Positions 12,350-22,974 of a DNA stretch of 64,000 nucleotides are shown here, piece after piece. How positions within the stretch are numbered: position 1 is the first letter of the stretch; the number at the start of each line of letters is the position of its first letter. The translations under genes and the position numbers were made by a program. This DNA comes from Liriodendron chinense (taxonomy: Eukaryota; Streptophyta; Magnoliopsida; Magnoliales; Magnoliaceae), in assembly GCA_003013855.2 (NCBI GenBank), contig PVNU02002350.1, forward strand, positions 19,074-83,073, read 5' to 3'. The notes under the pieces are model-generated. The model did not search any database, had not been told where the DNA came from, and worked only from the letters and a program-made list of their open reading frames with translations.

Positions 12350-12870
12350 TGTCATGAGCAATCCGCGTGCTGATATTACATCATGTGGCCCACCTGAGAT
12401 TAGGGTCGGCCTGACTTTTGGACTTAAGGTTAAAGAAGAGCGGATATGATTGATGGAGCGGATGCCATGAACAAAGCGTGGTGGGCCCACACGAAACGTT
12501 GTAAAATAAACTTAAAAACAAATGGGCTTTTGCTATACGTCAGTCCACATGCTTATGTAGCATACACGTGCGAATCCGAGCAGACCATCAAGTGGGCCAC
12601 ACTGTGAATATCACTATCTAATAATCTGGGACGTTTACTATTCAGATGATCCACACTGTATAAAGAAAATTCACTGCAAGAAAAAGCTTGTTTTATCCAT
12701 CCATTTGTTTAATACTGTGGCCCACTTGATGAATGAACTGGCATGATATGTGGTTAAAAAACATCTACCTGTGTGGGCCACTTGATGGACGGTTTAGATC
12801 TTAGAAAGTTTTTCTATATTGTCGCATGCACTGGGATGTATTTCGGGAGGGTTATACACCGCGTGGGTGT
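12350..12870. repeat. Mixed inverted-repeat remnants
   Basis: 12350-12500 has the AAATCAGGCC-type pattern (CCTGACTTTTGG, GTGGGCCCACACG). 12530-12870 has CCATCAAGTGGGCCACACTG, CTGTGGCCCACTTGATG and GTGGGCCACTTGATGGACGG, and a phrase TATACACCGCGTGGG that recurs in altered form near 57780. No coding sequence. Confidence 0.4.
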
Positions 12871-13224
12871 AGCTAAACTCTGCATAAAATAAACAATAAA
12901 ACGGGCATCTGCTTTATAAAATAAGCTGCACCCCTTTACCATACATCATCTTTTTAAGTCCTCGTTGCCATCAAACATAGGCATGATGCAGTATAATACC
13001 ATTATTTAGATTTGATATGATCAAGTGGGGCCCACCATTCCTGAGCTGGTGGGCCTGATGCATGATGGGTTCTTGATAGAAGTCTTAAATTATTGAAAGC
13101 TATTTGCACTTTTTGAGGAGCGTTGATACAATGAAACTTTTTCATGGTGATAGGGGAATGAGACTAATCGGGATTGTTGTGTTTTAGTGGGCCAGCACAT
13201 GACTCCATTGTGACTCGGGAAGAG

Positions 13225-13430
13225 AAAAGCTTTAATACTCGGGCAGTGTGGTGGATGATACGCAGGCACAGAAATTAATTAGAAATTGCATGTCTGGCAA
13301 TTAAGTTATACAAATTAAATCGTTAAAATTGCGTCCCTTTGATGGTCATGCTTATAGATTTGGTGGATATTGATTTACGTTAAAAATGAAAAGCGATGGA
13401 TTTTATTGGACCAAATACTGTAGTTAAGTA
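13225..13430. mobile_element. Family A foldback MITE, left half
   Basis: TTTAATACTCGGGCAGTGTG, then GATGATACGCAGGCAC and AGAAATTGCATG at the left. The AGATTTGGTGGATATTGATT and AATGAAAAGCGATGGA phrases match the interior of the copy at 52611-52978. The right terminus is missing. An AT-rich stretch without features follows to 13930. Confidence 0.6.
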
Positions 13431-13939
13431 AATTTGTAATTTTTAATAAAAATATTATGAAAATTAAATTTTTAATAATAAAAATTTTAATTTTTTATTT
13501 TATAAATTGTGATTTTTTTGACATTTTAAAAAAATTAATACATTTTAATCATAAGATTTTACAAATCCTAATCCTTCATAAACTTTGATAAATTAAAACT
13601 ATTTTAAAACACTAAATGTATAATATTATATATAAGATAAACAAACCAATCGAAAAACTCTTCAACTCATTAACTCATTTAACTAGAAAACGCTTGAGAT
13701 TATTATTCCTCATACCTCTATTTCAGAGCATTCAATTTTTAAGTTTACAAAAATCTAGAACTATATACTAAATTTCAAGCGGACCACATTATAATAAATA
13801 TTGGCATTTAAACACCCACCTGTTTTATTTTCTTAGGAAATGACAATATTCTACAAACAATTCATTATTATTTTTTTATCCGTTTGAAATTCACTATAGT
13901 TCTTACTTCGAAAATCACTTCAAAAGTAGTTTAAAATTA

Positions 13940-14530
13940 TGGGCCTCGCCGTGATATACATGATATATCCATTACATCCATTAGTTTTACTCGAATGTTT
14001 TAATATATAAATAAGAAAATGAGGCTGATCCAACGTAAGAGGTTTTTACCGATAAGTATTGGATACCTTTTTTCCTAAGGTGTGGTCCACCTGAACTTTG
14101 TATTTGCTTCATCTTTTGGACATTGCCTGTGTTCATTTGCCAAAAAAGATAGATAGTAAGGATAAGCCACAAACATAACAGTGAGCCCCCACGTATATTT
14201 TACATTCTCTTCAATTTTAACAATATAAAAGGTAAACACTCAAATCATACACAGGGAACGGCATGGGAATTACCCACCATGAGAATTGGAAAATCAAACA
14301 GGCCCGGGATGAAGGGAAAACACAAATGCCTGCTTATCCAAAACTTATGTGCCTCCGTTAAGTTTTCAACGGTGGGCATTCAATCCTCACTTTTTCCTAT
14401 GGTGTGGTCCACTTGAGCTTTGGATATTCCATCTTTTTTGGTCTTGTGCTCTAAAATATAATTGGAAAAATGTATGGATGGGGTGGATAAAACACATACA
14501 TCATGGTTGGGCCCGCAGAGCTTTTCCAAC
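13940..14530. mobile_element. Two incomplete family B MITEs
   Basis: 13940-14195 begins GGGCCTCGCCGTGATATACA and ends near AGTGAGCCCCCACG. 14340-14525 is a right half with GTGTGGTCCACTTGAGCTTTGG and AAAATGTATGGATGGGGTGG, ending in ACATACATCATGGTTGGGCC. Confidence 0.6.
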
Positions 14531-14631
14531 CTGGCTGACGTAGGGGTTACCAGCATCCGCGTCCATCGCCCCTCGGGATCCAATGCAGAGATGTTCCAAT
14601 CGTTTGGTCCATCCTCTCGTGCCGCCGTAGG

Positions 14632-14945
14632 ACGCGGATTGCCTGCCAAAGCCCTTCGCAGGCATCTCCTGCACACTCGGAATGTAGGTGGGGCCCATAG
14701 TGATGTTTGTGGAAATCTACGCCGTCCAACCATTTTGTGAGATCATTTTAGAAGTTGCTACCAACATTCGAGTGGCCTTCAATAAGTTTTTAATGGTGGG
14801 TATTCAAAATCACCGCTGTTTTCTATGGTGTGGTCCACCTAATATTTGTATTTGCCTCATATTTGGAATCATACCCTAAAACGAGCTGTCAAAACGAATG
14901 TACGGCGTGGATGTTAGGCACATACATCACGGTGGGGCTGATCGA
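14632..14945. mobile_element. Family B MITE with the GACGCGGATTGCCTGC tip
   Basis: The left end GACGCGGATTGCCTGCCAAA, then CTTCGCAGGCATCTCCTGCA, closely resembles the tip of the copy at 11412. The body continues GTGGGGCCCATAGTGATG. The right arm ends GTACGGCGTGGATG, then ACATACATCACGGTGGGG, without the inverted tip, so the copy is truncated or internally rearranged. Confidence 0.7.
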
Positions 14946-15344
14946 CCGAAGGCGCGCCCCATCAGACTTTCACCCATTAGAGGGGGACGCTTGCTTGATT
15001 TATTCTTTATTTGAAGCTGCATGATGGACCGTTAGAAATTTAGGACTAACTTGATGAACGGTCCGGATCTTGATCAAGGACACTTTTTTTCTGCATGACC
15101 TTGATCAAGGACACTGTCAACAGAGAGGACACTGTCGGTCATACAAAAAAACGTACACTATCAGAGATCATCAGCGCAGCAATGTATGACCAGGGGACCA
15201 CATTTTCCAATATTTAACCCACCGCCTTATGATCAAATTACGAAAATGCCACTGCTCCACTGAGTTATGACGGCATTGGATGTGCTTGTTCCCAGCAAAA
15301 GACGAGGTCGATTTTGTAATCGACCGAAGTTCTGTCCCTCTTTG

Positions 15345-15752
15345 AGAAAACTTTTGATACTCTGGCAGAGTATGATAGATGATACTCATGAATTTAAAAA
15401 TTATTTACAAAGTGCATGCTTGAGGTAAAAGTAATTCAAACTAAACTGTCCAAACTATGGATCCCAGCTTATATGTGTCGTATAGAAAATTTTAGCATCT
15501 TATTATTATCCAACTATCAGATTGGTTTATATTTATTGGACGTTTAATTGAAAAATCGAATGGTCATATTTTAACAAAAAATGTGTTTTGAAAATATTAA
15601 ATTATAATTTTTAAATTAAATTAAATTAAATTATGCAGGGGTATTTTCACATTTTAGTCGGTTTATTTTCAATTAATATATTTCACACATGCAATAACTG
15701 AGTGCATGCGTGTGAAACTTCATACTCTGCCAGTGTTTCAAACAGCTCCCCT
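15345..15752. mobile_element. Family A foldback MITE (CTCTGCCAGAG tip)
   Basis: Left terminus TTTGATACTCTGGCAGAGTA, then GATGATACTCATG. Right terminus CATACTCTGCCAGTGTTTC, then AACAGCTCCCC, in inverse orientation. GTAATTCAAACTAAACTGTCC in the arm is shared with the copies at 45831 and 52611. About 400 bp, no coding sequence. Confidence 0.8.
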
Positions 15753-15759
15753 TTCTTCC

Positions 15760-16150
15760 GCGAGTTATTTTGTTACGCTGACTGCGTACGACACTTGATA
15801 CACACGCACTTAGAAATTATAAATTTCAAATATATTACCTCAATTTAAACCGTCTAAATTGTGGAATCAACTGTCCCTAAGTTACTAAATAAAAATCAGA
15901 ATGGTGAAACGATCTAAACCTCTGATTCGTGGACACTTGTAAATAAGACCATTGGATATCTTAACCGTCTAATCAACGTTCAATCAGCTGATATTTTTAT
16001 GGTAAAGTAAATGTAATCTTTAGTTCGCAATACATGTAAACTGATACCGATAAGTGGGAGGTTTCAATTGAATTTCTTGTATCGTACATACGCAATTTCT
16101 AAGTTCCTGCGTATCAAGCATCACACTCTCCCAGTGTATCAAAGCTTTTT
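15760..16150. mobile_element. Family A foldback MITE, adjacent copy
   Basis: Left end AGTTATTTTGTTACGCTGAC, then GACACTTGATACACACGCAC. Right end CCTGCGTATCAAGCATCACA, then CTCTCCCAGTGTATCAAA. The left and right termini are imperfect inverted repeats of more than 40 bp. It starts within a few bases of the end of the previous copy. Confidence 0.8.
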
Positions 16151-17490
16151 CCTCCTTTTTCTTCTTACATGCAATGCACTCAGTACGGATAATCACTACG
16201 CCATCCTTTCTGTCATATGTTCACAGCCACGTCGCCCTCTGTCAAGAAAAAGGAAACACTCTATCATCCTCAACTGAGGATATGTGCACTATCCTCAGGA
16301 CCTTTGTTGTGACTTGGAAGCATGCCTCGTAATCATCTGAACCCTTCGATCGGTCTGGTCCGAGACTGAGAATGGAATGTTAAGAAATACATCAGTGATC
16401 CAGATTCAAGGAAAAGAAGGAAAAATCGGACGGTTTGGATCTATACATATGGTGTAGCTTTCCTGTGGTGCACCTAGTTTGCATACGTCCGGCCTATGGT
16501 TGATATATCCAAGCCGTTAATCTGATGGCCCATCATGAACAAACCATGCCCAACTTTAACATTCGATGGCTAGGATTCCCGATACAGGAGATTTGGAGGG
16601 CTCCACCATGATTTGCTGCAGGGATCCAACCGTCCCTGGGATGCGCCCCTGAATCGGGTGGACCGCAACACAGAGAAATAGTTGGGAGGGAACGCCAACC
16701 GTTTCCAACAGTCAGGTGGGCCCCAACACGAACCACGCTAACCGTTTATCTGTATTGTGGGCCCCTGAGTCACAGACGGTCTTGATTTTCGTAGCCTTGG
16801 CAAACATGATGTGACGCATCTGATGGTCGGCTTGGATCTTGGGCCCACAAAGATCAACATTGCATTCGAGAAAATAATATACGCTACACATATCAAACAG
16901 GAATTAAATCGAAGTACTTATCCTCTGAATAGGAAGTTCTAGATTTTCACATGTATACAGCATACGTGGCTGATTCACGTGCATACAAACGAATTCTGAG
17001 AGTATTATATCCAACGTCTGTATTCTTCCACGTTGGACCTAAAATCCTGTGATCCAGGCTGTTGATCTCCCTTCCCTCCTATTATTACACATGGGAAGAT
17101 CACAACTACACATCTTGAAACAGATTTTTTTTTTTTTTTTTAAGTGGAATGTGTGTCGTTGCTGTATCACTTTCTCAGTAAGATGTGGGTCGTTGTTGTG
17201 TCACTCTCGATGCACGGAAAGATATGATGGCGCTCAAGTTCCCTTCACGTCGACGAAGAGCGTTTTGCATTAGCGATGTTCCTATCAATATCATTCCCGC
17301 GTGGGTTTACATGCAGATATTTTTTTTAGGATGACGCCAAAAGATTGATTAAACCCTCTTTTTCACTTGAAAGTTCTTCATTTTATCCGTTGATCAAGTG
17401 GGCCAGGCATGCACAGAGATTAAATTAAGAGAACAAAACCAACGTTCTACGTGATTTAATATTCATGGTTTGACAGACCATGGATTGGAG
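16150..17490. other. Intergenic, no gene seen
   Basis: Contains short GGGCTCCACCATGATTTG and GGTGGGCCCCAACACG segments around 16590-16740 (worn MITE arms) and a T16 run near 17127. Short open frames carry no recognisable motif. Confidence 0.45.

Positions 17491-17491
<1 letters not shown>

Positions 17492-17550
<59 letters not shown>
17492..17550. repeat. (TA)n microsatellite, about 59 bp
   Basis: Uninterrupted TA run. Reading frames through it give Tyr-Ile repeats that are not a protein. Confidence 0.95.
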
Positions 17551-17555
<5 letters not shown>

Positions 17556-17774
17556 GAAGCATCTACACATGCTAGGTGGGTCAAGCTCAAAATAACCCGA
17601 GGCCTGCACAAAAATTGATTTAGCCAAGCATGCCGGGCCAACGCCCAGCCTATAATCCAAGCAAATTGGTCCAAGCCCAGTCCACAGTCAGCATGCGGTG
17701 GACCAGGCCAGCCAGCGGCCATGATTGGTAAACACTTAGTGAAAGAGTCCATGCTGGTTGTGTAGTCCGTGGGT

Positions 17775-18215
17775 GGCGGGACTTGATAGGGCCACTACAA
17801 TGTATGTGTTTTATCCTAGTTGTCTACCCATTTTGCAAACTTATTTTCAGGCCATGAGCTTAAAATTAAAGCATATCCAAAGTAGCTTAAAATTAAAGCA
17901 TATCCAAAGTTCAAATTACACCATAGTAAATAAGGGGATTTATTGCCTACCTTTGAAAACTTCCCTAGGACAACGGAGTTTTGGACCAAGATGATAATAT
18001 TTGTGTTTTGTGACCTTCTAAAAAAAGTTGAATGACAAATAAACATTAATTTGGGCTTTAAGAAGGTTTCACCTGGATTTAATTATCCCTAATGTTTTCT
18101 ATAGTTTTGTTCATTTGAGCTTTAGATATGCTTTAATTTTGGGATCATGACTTAAAATGAACTATCAAAATGGATGGACAACATGGATAAAATACATAAT
18201 AGTAGGTGTCACAGG
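17775..18215. mobile_element. Family B MITE with a 27-bp internal duplication
   Basis: Left arm GGGCCACTACAATGTATGTG, then TTTATCCTAGTTGTCTACCC. Right arm AAAATGGATGGACAACATGG, then ATAAAATACATAATAGTAGG. The phrase GCTTAAAATTAAAGCATATCC is repeated in tandem (27-bp unit, about 17857-17910). Confidence 0.65.
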
Positions 18216-18219
18216 TACT

Positions 18220-19600
18220 ACCATCATGAACATCAAGGTCCATGATAGTTTAAGCTTGAATTTACACAATTCTTAGCCCTTAATAATGGACACAGATTGG
18301 GTATTATCCAACTTGCACAAGTAGTGACATAGGGAAGAGTGTGAAAAAAATGAGAAAGATCACTCGTCTTCCTCAAGTGATTCAAAAATCTTGAATTTAT
18401 GAGGAAAAAAAAAGATAAAACTTAAAAAAAAATTATTGAATAATGTTTAATGCCTATTTTTTTCATTTACATAATTAATAAAAAAAAAATAAACCAAAAT
18501 TCATAATTATAAAAAATAGCAAAATTCTAACTCTAATACAATTCTTAATTCAATTAAAACACAACTTATTAGAAATATGAAGTTGTCTAAAAAATAAAAA
18601 ATTCTAAATTAACTTTACCGGATAATTACAGTAAATATTAATAGGTTGTGTGTCCCTTAGCAATACTCAGATTAAAAGTTATGATTGATTTATGATTCAC
18701 ACTTCAAACAAGCTTTCCCTATTTGGATAGAATTTTTTTGAATTGGACATGCTTGACCCAATTATATCATGCCTTAAATATGACAATGTTTAGATTTAAC
18801 AAGTTATTTCTACTTCCGTTTGACCTTCTTTATGTTAGGAATGTATTCTTGGTCCTACATTAAGCATATATAGCTCTAAAAGGCTTCCTTAATTTATGGA
18901 TTTTATACAAATTTAACATTCATTTTCCATATCATTTTTAGGGTCTAAGCAACAAATGAAGCTCATGTGTGCTACACATGGAGAGCCAAAGTAGGCTCAA
19001 AGTTTTGGATAAAGTTGATATTTGTGTTTTCCCTTCTTAAATGTCCATGTGACCAAATGAACATGCCAAATGGAAATTAAGAATCATGGTTGGCCTTAGA
19101 AAGGTTTTTAGTGGCTATCATTATTACCATTATTTCCTTTCCTGTAGTGTGCTCCACTTGAGCCTTGAATCTACCTCAATGTTTTTTTTTTTTTCTTTTT
19201 TTCTTTTTTTTTTTTACCGATACGAGGGTGGTCCCTTATTGCCGGTGTACAAGTAGTACTCAAATCTGCCTCACATGATAATGTCGGCATCACGTGCCCT
19301 GTTGAGAATATCTCCGAGGCATAGTACATCAACGGTGGGATTCAACGGACGTTATCCGGACCCACAAGCTGTGGGCCCTACTTTTAATAATTGAAAACCC
19401 GAGTACAGTATCCAAAGCCTTGGGATCCAGGATGATATAGTAAAAAAGTAAAAAAGCAAAAAAAAAATAATAAAAAAAAGCTTTTTTACCCGCGCCCTCG
19501 CCCCTAAGCCGATGCTGCCAACCGAACCCAACTCAAACACCAGCAGCCGGTCAAAATGACGTCATAAACCCTTGTGGGCCCCACCCAGATGGCCCACCCC
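18220..19600. other. AT-rich intergenic DNA upstream of the DUF3527 gene
   Basis: A/T-rich stretch (18340-18660) followed by a worn family B arm (about 18880-19190) and a T-rich run at 19183-19215. No gene recognised. Confidence 0.5.
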
Positions 19601-20091
19601 TAGTGCTGAACAAACCTAAAAAAGAGCAGCTTGTCCCCTCCATCTCCCCATACTCGCTGGGCCCCACAAAACGCGCGCACCTCAAACCTGTCTGCCATCT
19701 CTCGATACAACCCGCCCGCAAATGCGATCTACTCCCTTTCACTTTAAATCTAACCCTTTCTCAGCCGTCCGATCAAAATAAAAGAAAAAGAAAAAAAGAA
19801 AAGATCGCCAGCTCTCATCTGCCAATCTCGTCTACCTCTGCAGACTGCAGTGAGAACGAGTGAAAGAAGCAGAGCAACAAACACCCAACAGCTTCTCTCC
19901 TACCTTCTCTTCCTTTCGTTGGAGAGAACGTATCGGAATTTCGAGGCGGAAGCGATCTCGTTTTGGCTGCAGATATTACTCCATTCCTAATTCCTTTCTT
20001 CTCTTCTACTTTTCCCACTCTCTCTTCTCTCCTTTTACTCTCCGGAGAAGAAATCGCATTTCCACAACGTCACGAGAAAAATCGGCACCCG
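19601..20091 (+). promoter_or_regulatory. Putative promoter and non-coding first exon of the DUF3527 gene
   Basis: The segment from about 19830 is CT-rich and purine/pyrimidine-strand biased like a plant leader (TTCTCTCCTACCTTCTCTTC). It contains no ATG up to a strong donor CCCG|GTATGT at 20091/20092. The matching acceptor would be AATTCAG|GCG at 22786/22787. The exact transcription start and TATA box cannot be read with confidence. This is inference from splice signals and composition. Confidence 0.55.
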
Positions 20092-20147
20092 GTATGTGTT
20101 CTTTCCCTCTTTATTTTCAGGAAAATGATTTCTCACGTTTGGTTTAT

Positions 20148-20965
20148 GGATTCCTGTTTTTCTTGTTTTGAATTTCGATTTTCCGGCAAAGAATTCACAG
20201 TCGTTGGCTTTTAGAATGAAATTGACCGAATTACCCTTGTTTGAATGACGATGTGATGGTTGATATGGTTTTGGGAGAGGGAAAATTGGTATTTCTTGAA
20301 ATAGATGGATTCCTGGTTTTTGAATTTCAGTCTTCCAGCGAAGAGTTCTCAGTCGATCTGAGCTCGGGTTATGGAATGAATGCGGAATTATGAAAATTGA
20401 CCGAATTACCCTTGTTTGAATGACAATGAGATGATTGATGTGGGTAAATTAGGTATTTTTGAAATGGATGGATTCTCAATGGATTTGAGCTTGGCCTTTT
20501 GAGTGATCGAGTAATTGTGAAATTGACGGAAATAACCTTTGCGGACAGAATGATGAGATGACTGATATGGTTATGGTAGTGGAGGGTAAATTAGGTATTT
20601 CTTGAAATAGATGGGAGTCCTGTTTTGAATTTCAATCTCCCAGCAAGGAATTCTCGGTGTATCTGAGCTTGGGGTTCTCGAATGATTTTGTAATTATGAA
20701 ATTGACCAAAATGCCCTTGTGGGAAGAGTGATGAGATGGCTGATATGGTCAAAAAACTGGAGGGTAAATTAGGTATTTGTTGAAATAGATGGAGTCCTGT
20801 TTTTGAATTTCAATTTCATCTCCCAGTAAAGAATTCTCAGTATATCTGAGCTTGGCTTCTCGAATGAGTGCGTACTTATGAAATTGACCAAAATGCCCTT
20901 GTGGGAAGAGTGATGAGATGACTGATATGGTTTTGAGAGTGGAGGGTAAATTAGGAAATAGATGA
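20148..20965 (+). repeat. Five degenerate tandem copies of a ~160-bp unit inside the leader intron
   Basis: Each unit has: GAAATAGATGGA(G/T)TCCTG; TTTGAATTTCAATCTCCCAG; AAAGAATTCTCAGT-ATCTGAGCTT; AATTATGAAATTGACC(A/G)AA; ATGCCCTTGTGGGAAGAGTG; ATGAGATGACTGATATGG; then GAGGGTAAATTAGGTATTT. Unit starts are near 20148, 20307, 20470, 20613 and 20791. The array begins only about 55 bp after the putative intron donor. Confidence 0.85.
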
Positions 20966-21050
20966 TGGAATTTGTCTCGAAGTAGGAGGATTTGAGGGGG
21001 TTGTGGTGAGAATGGCAGCCTATCCTATCTTATCTCCAGCTTCTGAGAAA

Positions 21051-21055
21051 TGTGT

Positions 21056-21107
<52 letters not shown>
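21051..21107. repeat. (TG)n microsatellite in the leader intron
   Basis: About 57 bp of TG with a single interruption at 21060. Confidence 0.95.
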
Positions 21108-21110
<3 letters not shown>

Positions 21111-21731
21111 TGGCTCTCTCTGCCCGCCCTTCTTGTCTTGGCATTTGTCTCACTTGCCCTTTGGCCTCTCGACTGCATTCCTAGATTTCTGGTGGACCGC
21201 CAGTTGTGAATTGTCTTTTTGAAGAGAAAAGGATGGGGCATGCCATCGATGGATCGGACATTACTTTGGCTTCATATTGAGATGAGAGAAGTGCCAAGCT
21301 GCCAATGCGAAGGCAGGTTGAAGTGGAGGATTGGGGCACACGTGCATGTGAGATCGGACCGTTCATTGGGTGTGACCAATTTGTCAAAATCACCGTGTTG
21401 AAAATCATAATAGGGTTTGAATCATATCAAATGGCAAATCCTATTGTAGATTGTAAGATTTTTTTCTGATTTCTTAAAAGAAATATAAAAAAACATATGA
21501 AAAAATATAAATAAATTGAAAAAGATTAAAAACTCATCAATGATAGTAAAGGATTCTTGTCCTTTTTTCTTTGTTTTCTTTCAAAAAAATTATCTTAAAA
21601 AACATGCAAGAATCCTCTACTAATTTTGTTCCTTTCTTGAGTGTAGAATCATGTTAGGAAAAATGCCATTCGATTCCATTGTGAATAAAAAGATATCTCA
21701 ATTTCTTTATTTTAGGTTTTTGAATATCAAA

Positions 21732-21757
21732 CCCCCCCCCCCCCCCCCCCCCCCCCC
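21732..21757. repeat. C26 homopolymer in the leader intron
   Basis: Uninterrupted run of 26 C. The complementary strand is a G26 run with quadruplex potential. The length is uncertain, since homopolymers of this size are error-prone in sequencing. Confidence 0.9.
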
Positions 21758-22786
21758 ACTCTCAAAAGAAAAAAAATTGAGGATATTTTTAATAGGAGAG
21801 TGCATTGTTCTTGTTTTATAAGCAAAAGGCTACAAAGGAAGAAGAAAAAAAAATGAATAAAAAAATGATTTAAGTAATTTTTGGGCCCATTTATGTGACC
21901 CACTGCAAACCTGTTTGATCATTAGGCTGGTCTGCTCATCTCAAGTGGAAGACATGTATGAGAATGAACTAAGTCATCCATTTTTATCATTAAAATGCAG
22001 CCTCACCTAATGAGCAGACTGGCCTGATATTTCAAACATGTATGTTCTTGTGGTGCCCTACTGAGGAATGGATCTCTCACACTTGTTGCAAATCACCTCT
22101 TCAATAGCAGAGGAGAGATGCTGACATTCTTTTGTTCTTGGTTCCTTGGCAATCTAACCTTAACGTAATTATTCTATTTATCTATAGATGTGTACAAACC
22201 TAATTACAGATTTGTATAAACCTGTAATGGACGAAGAATGTTACTACTGCTACTACTACTACTTGTTGGAAAGTTGGAATACGTGTGCGTCATTGCTTTC
22301 TTCATTGGGCTCTCTGAAAAACTAATCTCTCATGTTCTCGTCTCATGTTTCTGTTTTGATTACATGTTTTCATTTATGTGGATAGTGTCGGTTGTTTCTC
22401 TTTCTTCAGATCACTACTCACCATGGTTCAAACTATGGATGATACATATCATTTTTTTTCTTGGAAGACCAATTCAGTCGATATATCAATTGATATGGCA
22501 AATGCACAATGGTTTTTTGAAAAACCGATATTACAAGAGTACTGATATGTTAAACTTGCTACTAACCACCATGGTGCTTTTATTGATAGACATTTCAAAG
22601 ATGTTTGTTTATTCACTGCTTCCGTACATTAGAAGGTCAAAGAGTCTATTTTATGTGAAATTCATCTTAGAAGTTAACATGTACCTTAGTTATGAGAAAG
22701 GAAGTTTGGTTTGTTTCCATGTGCGAGTTTCCATGTTTGATGTATGTATGATATGATTAATGCTTGTGAAACAACTCCAAATTCAG

Positions 22787-22974
22787 GCGAATATCTTATT
22801 ACCCCGACAGGAGAACCCACGGCGATGTGAATCATATCAGAATGTGAAGTTTGATGAGAAATGCATCTGTAAAGGATGGCAGCAAACATGAAGTGGCTTG
22901 AAATGACTGCTTTTGTCATCGGCAAGCTGTGGCTGGAAAAGAACCCCATTTGATCTGTATCACTGCCTAATATC
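22787..22974 (+). promoter_or_regulatory. 5' leader of the DUF3527 gene with several upstream ORFs
   Basis: After the putative acceptor at 22786 the leader holds five upstream ATGs before the main start at 22975. Two are start-stop elements (ATGTGA at 22825 and 22842). Three others are: a 15-codon frame 22854-22901, a 3-codon frame 22861-22872, and a 25-codon frame 22876-22953. All end before the main ATG. Such leaders usually lower translation. Whether they do so here depends on the splice model being right. Confidence 0.6.

Noticed and set aside
10534..15024. Several 60-117 codon frames between 10.5 and 15 kb
   Set aside because: All fall on the inverted arms of foldback MITEs, which explains why they appear on both strands with similar residues (for example WMDGVDKTH-like segments).
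17456..17752. 98-codon frame with Ile-Tyr repeats
   Set aside because: Translation of the TA microsatellite.
22238..22756. 172-codon open frame on the + strand with many hydrophobic residues
   Set aside because: It begins in a CTACTG triplet run that encodes Leu repeats, lies inside the putative leader intron of the DUF3527 gene, is AT-rich and shows no family motif.
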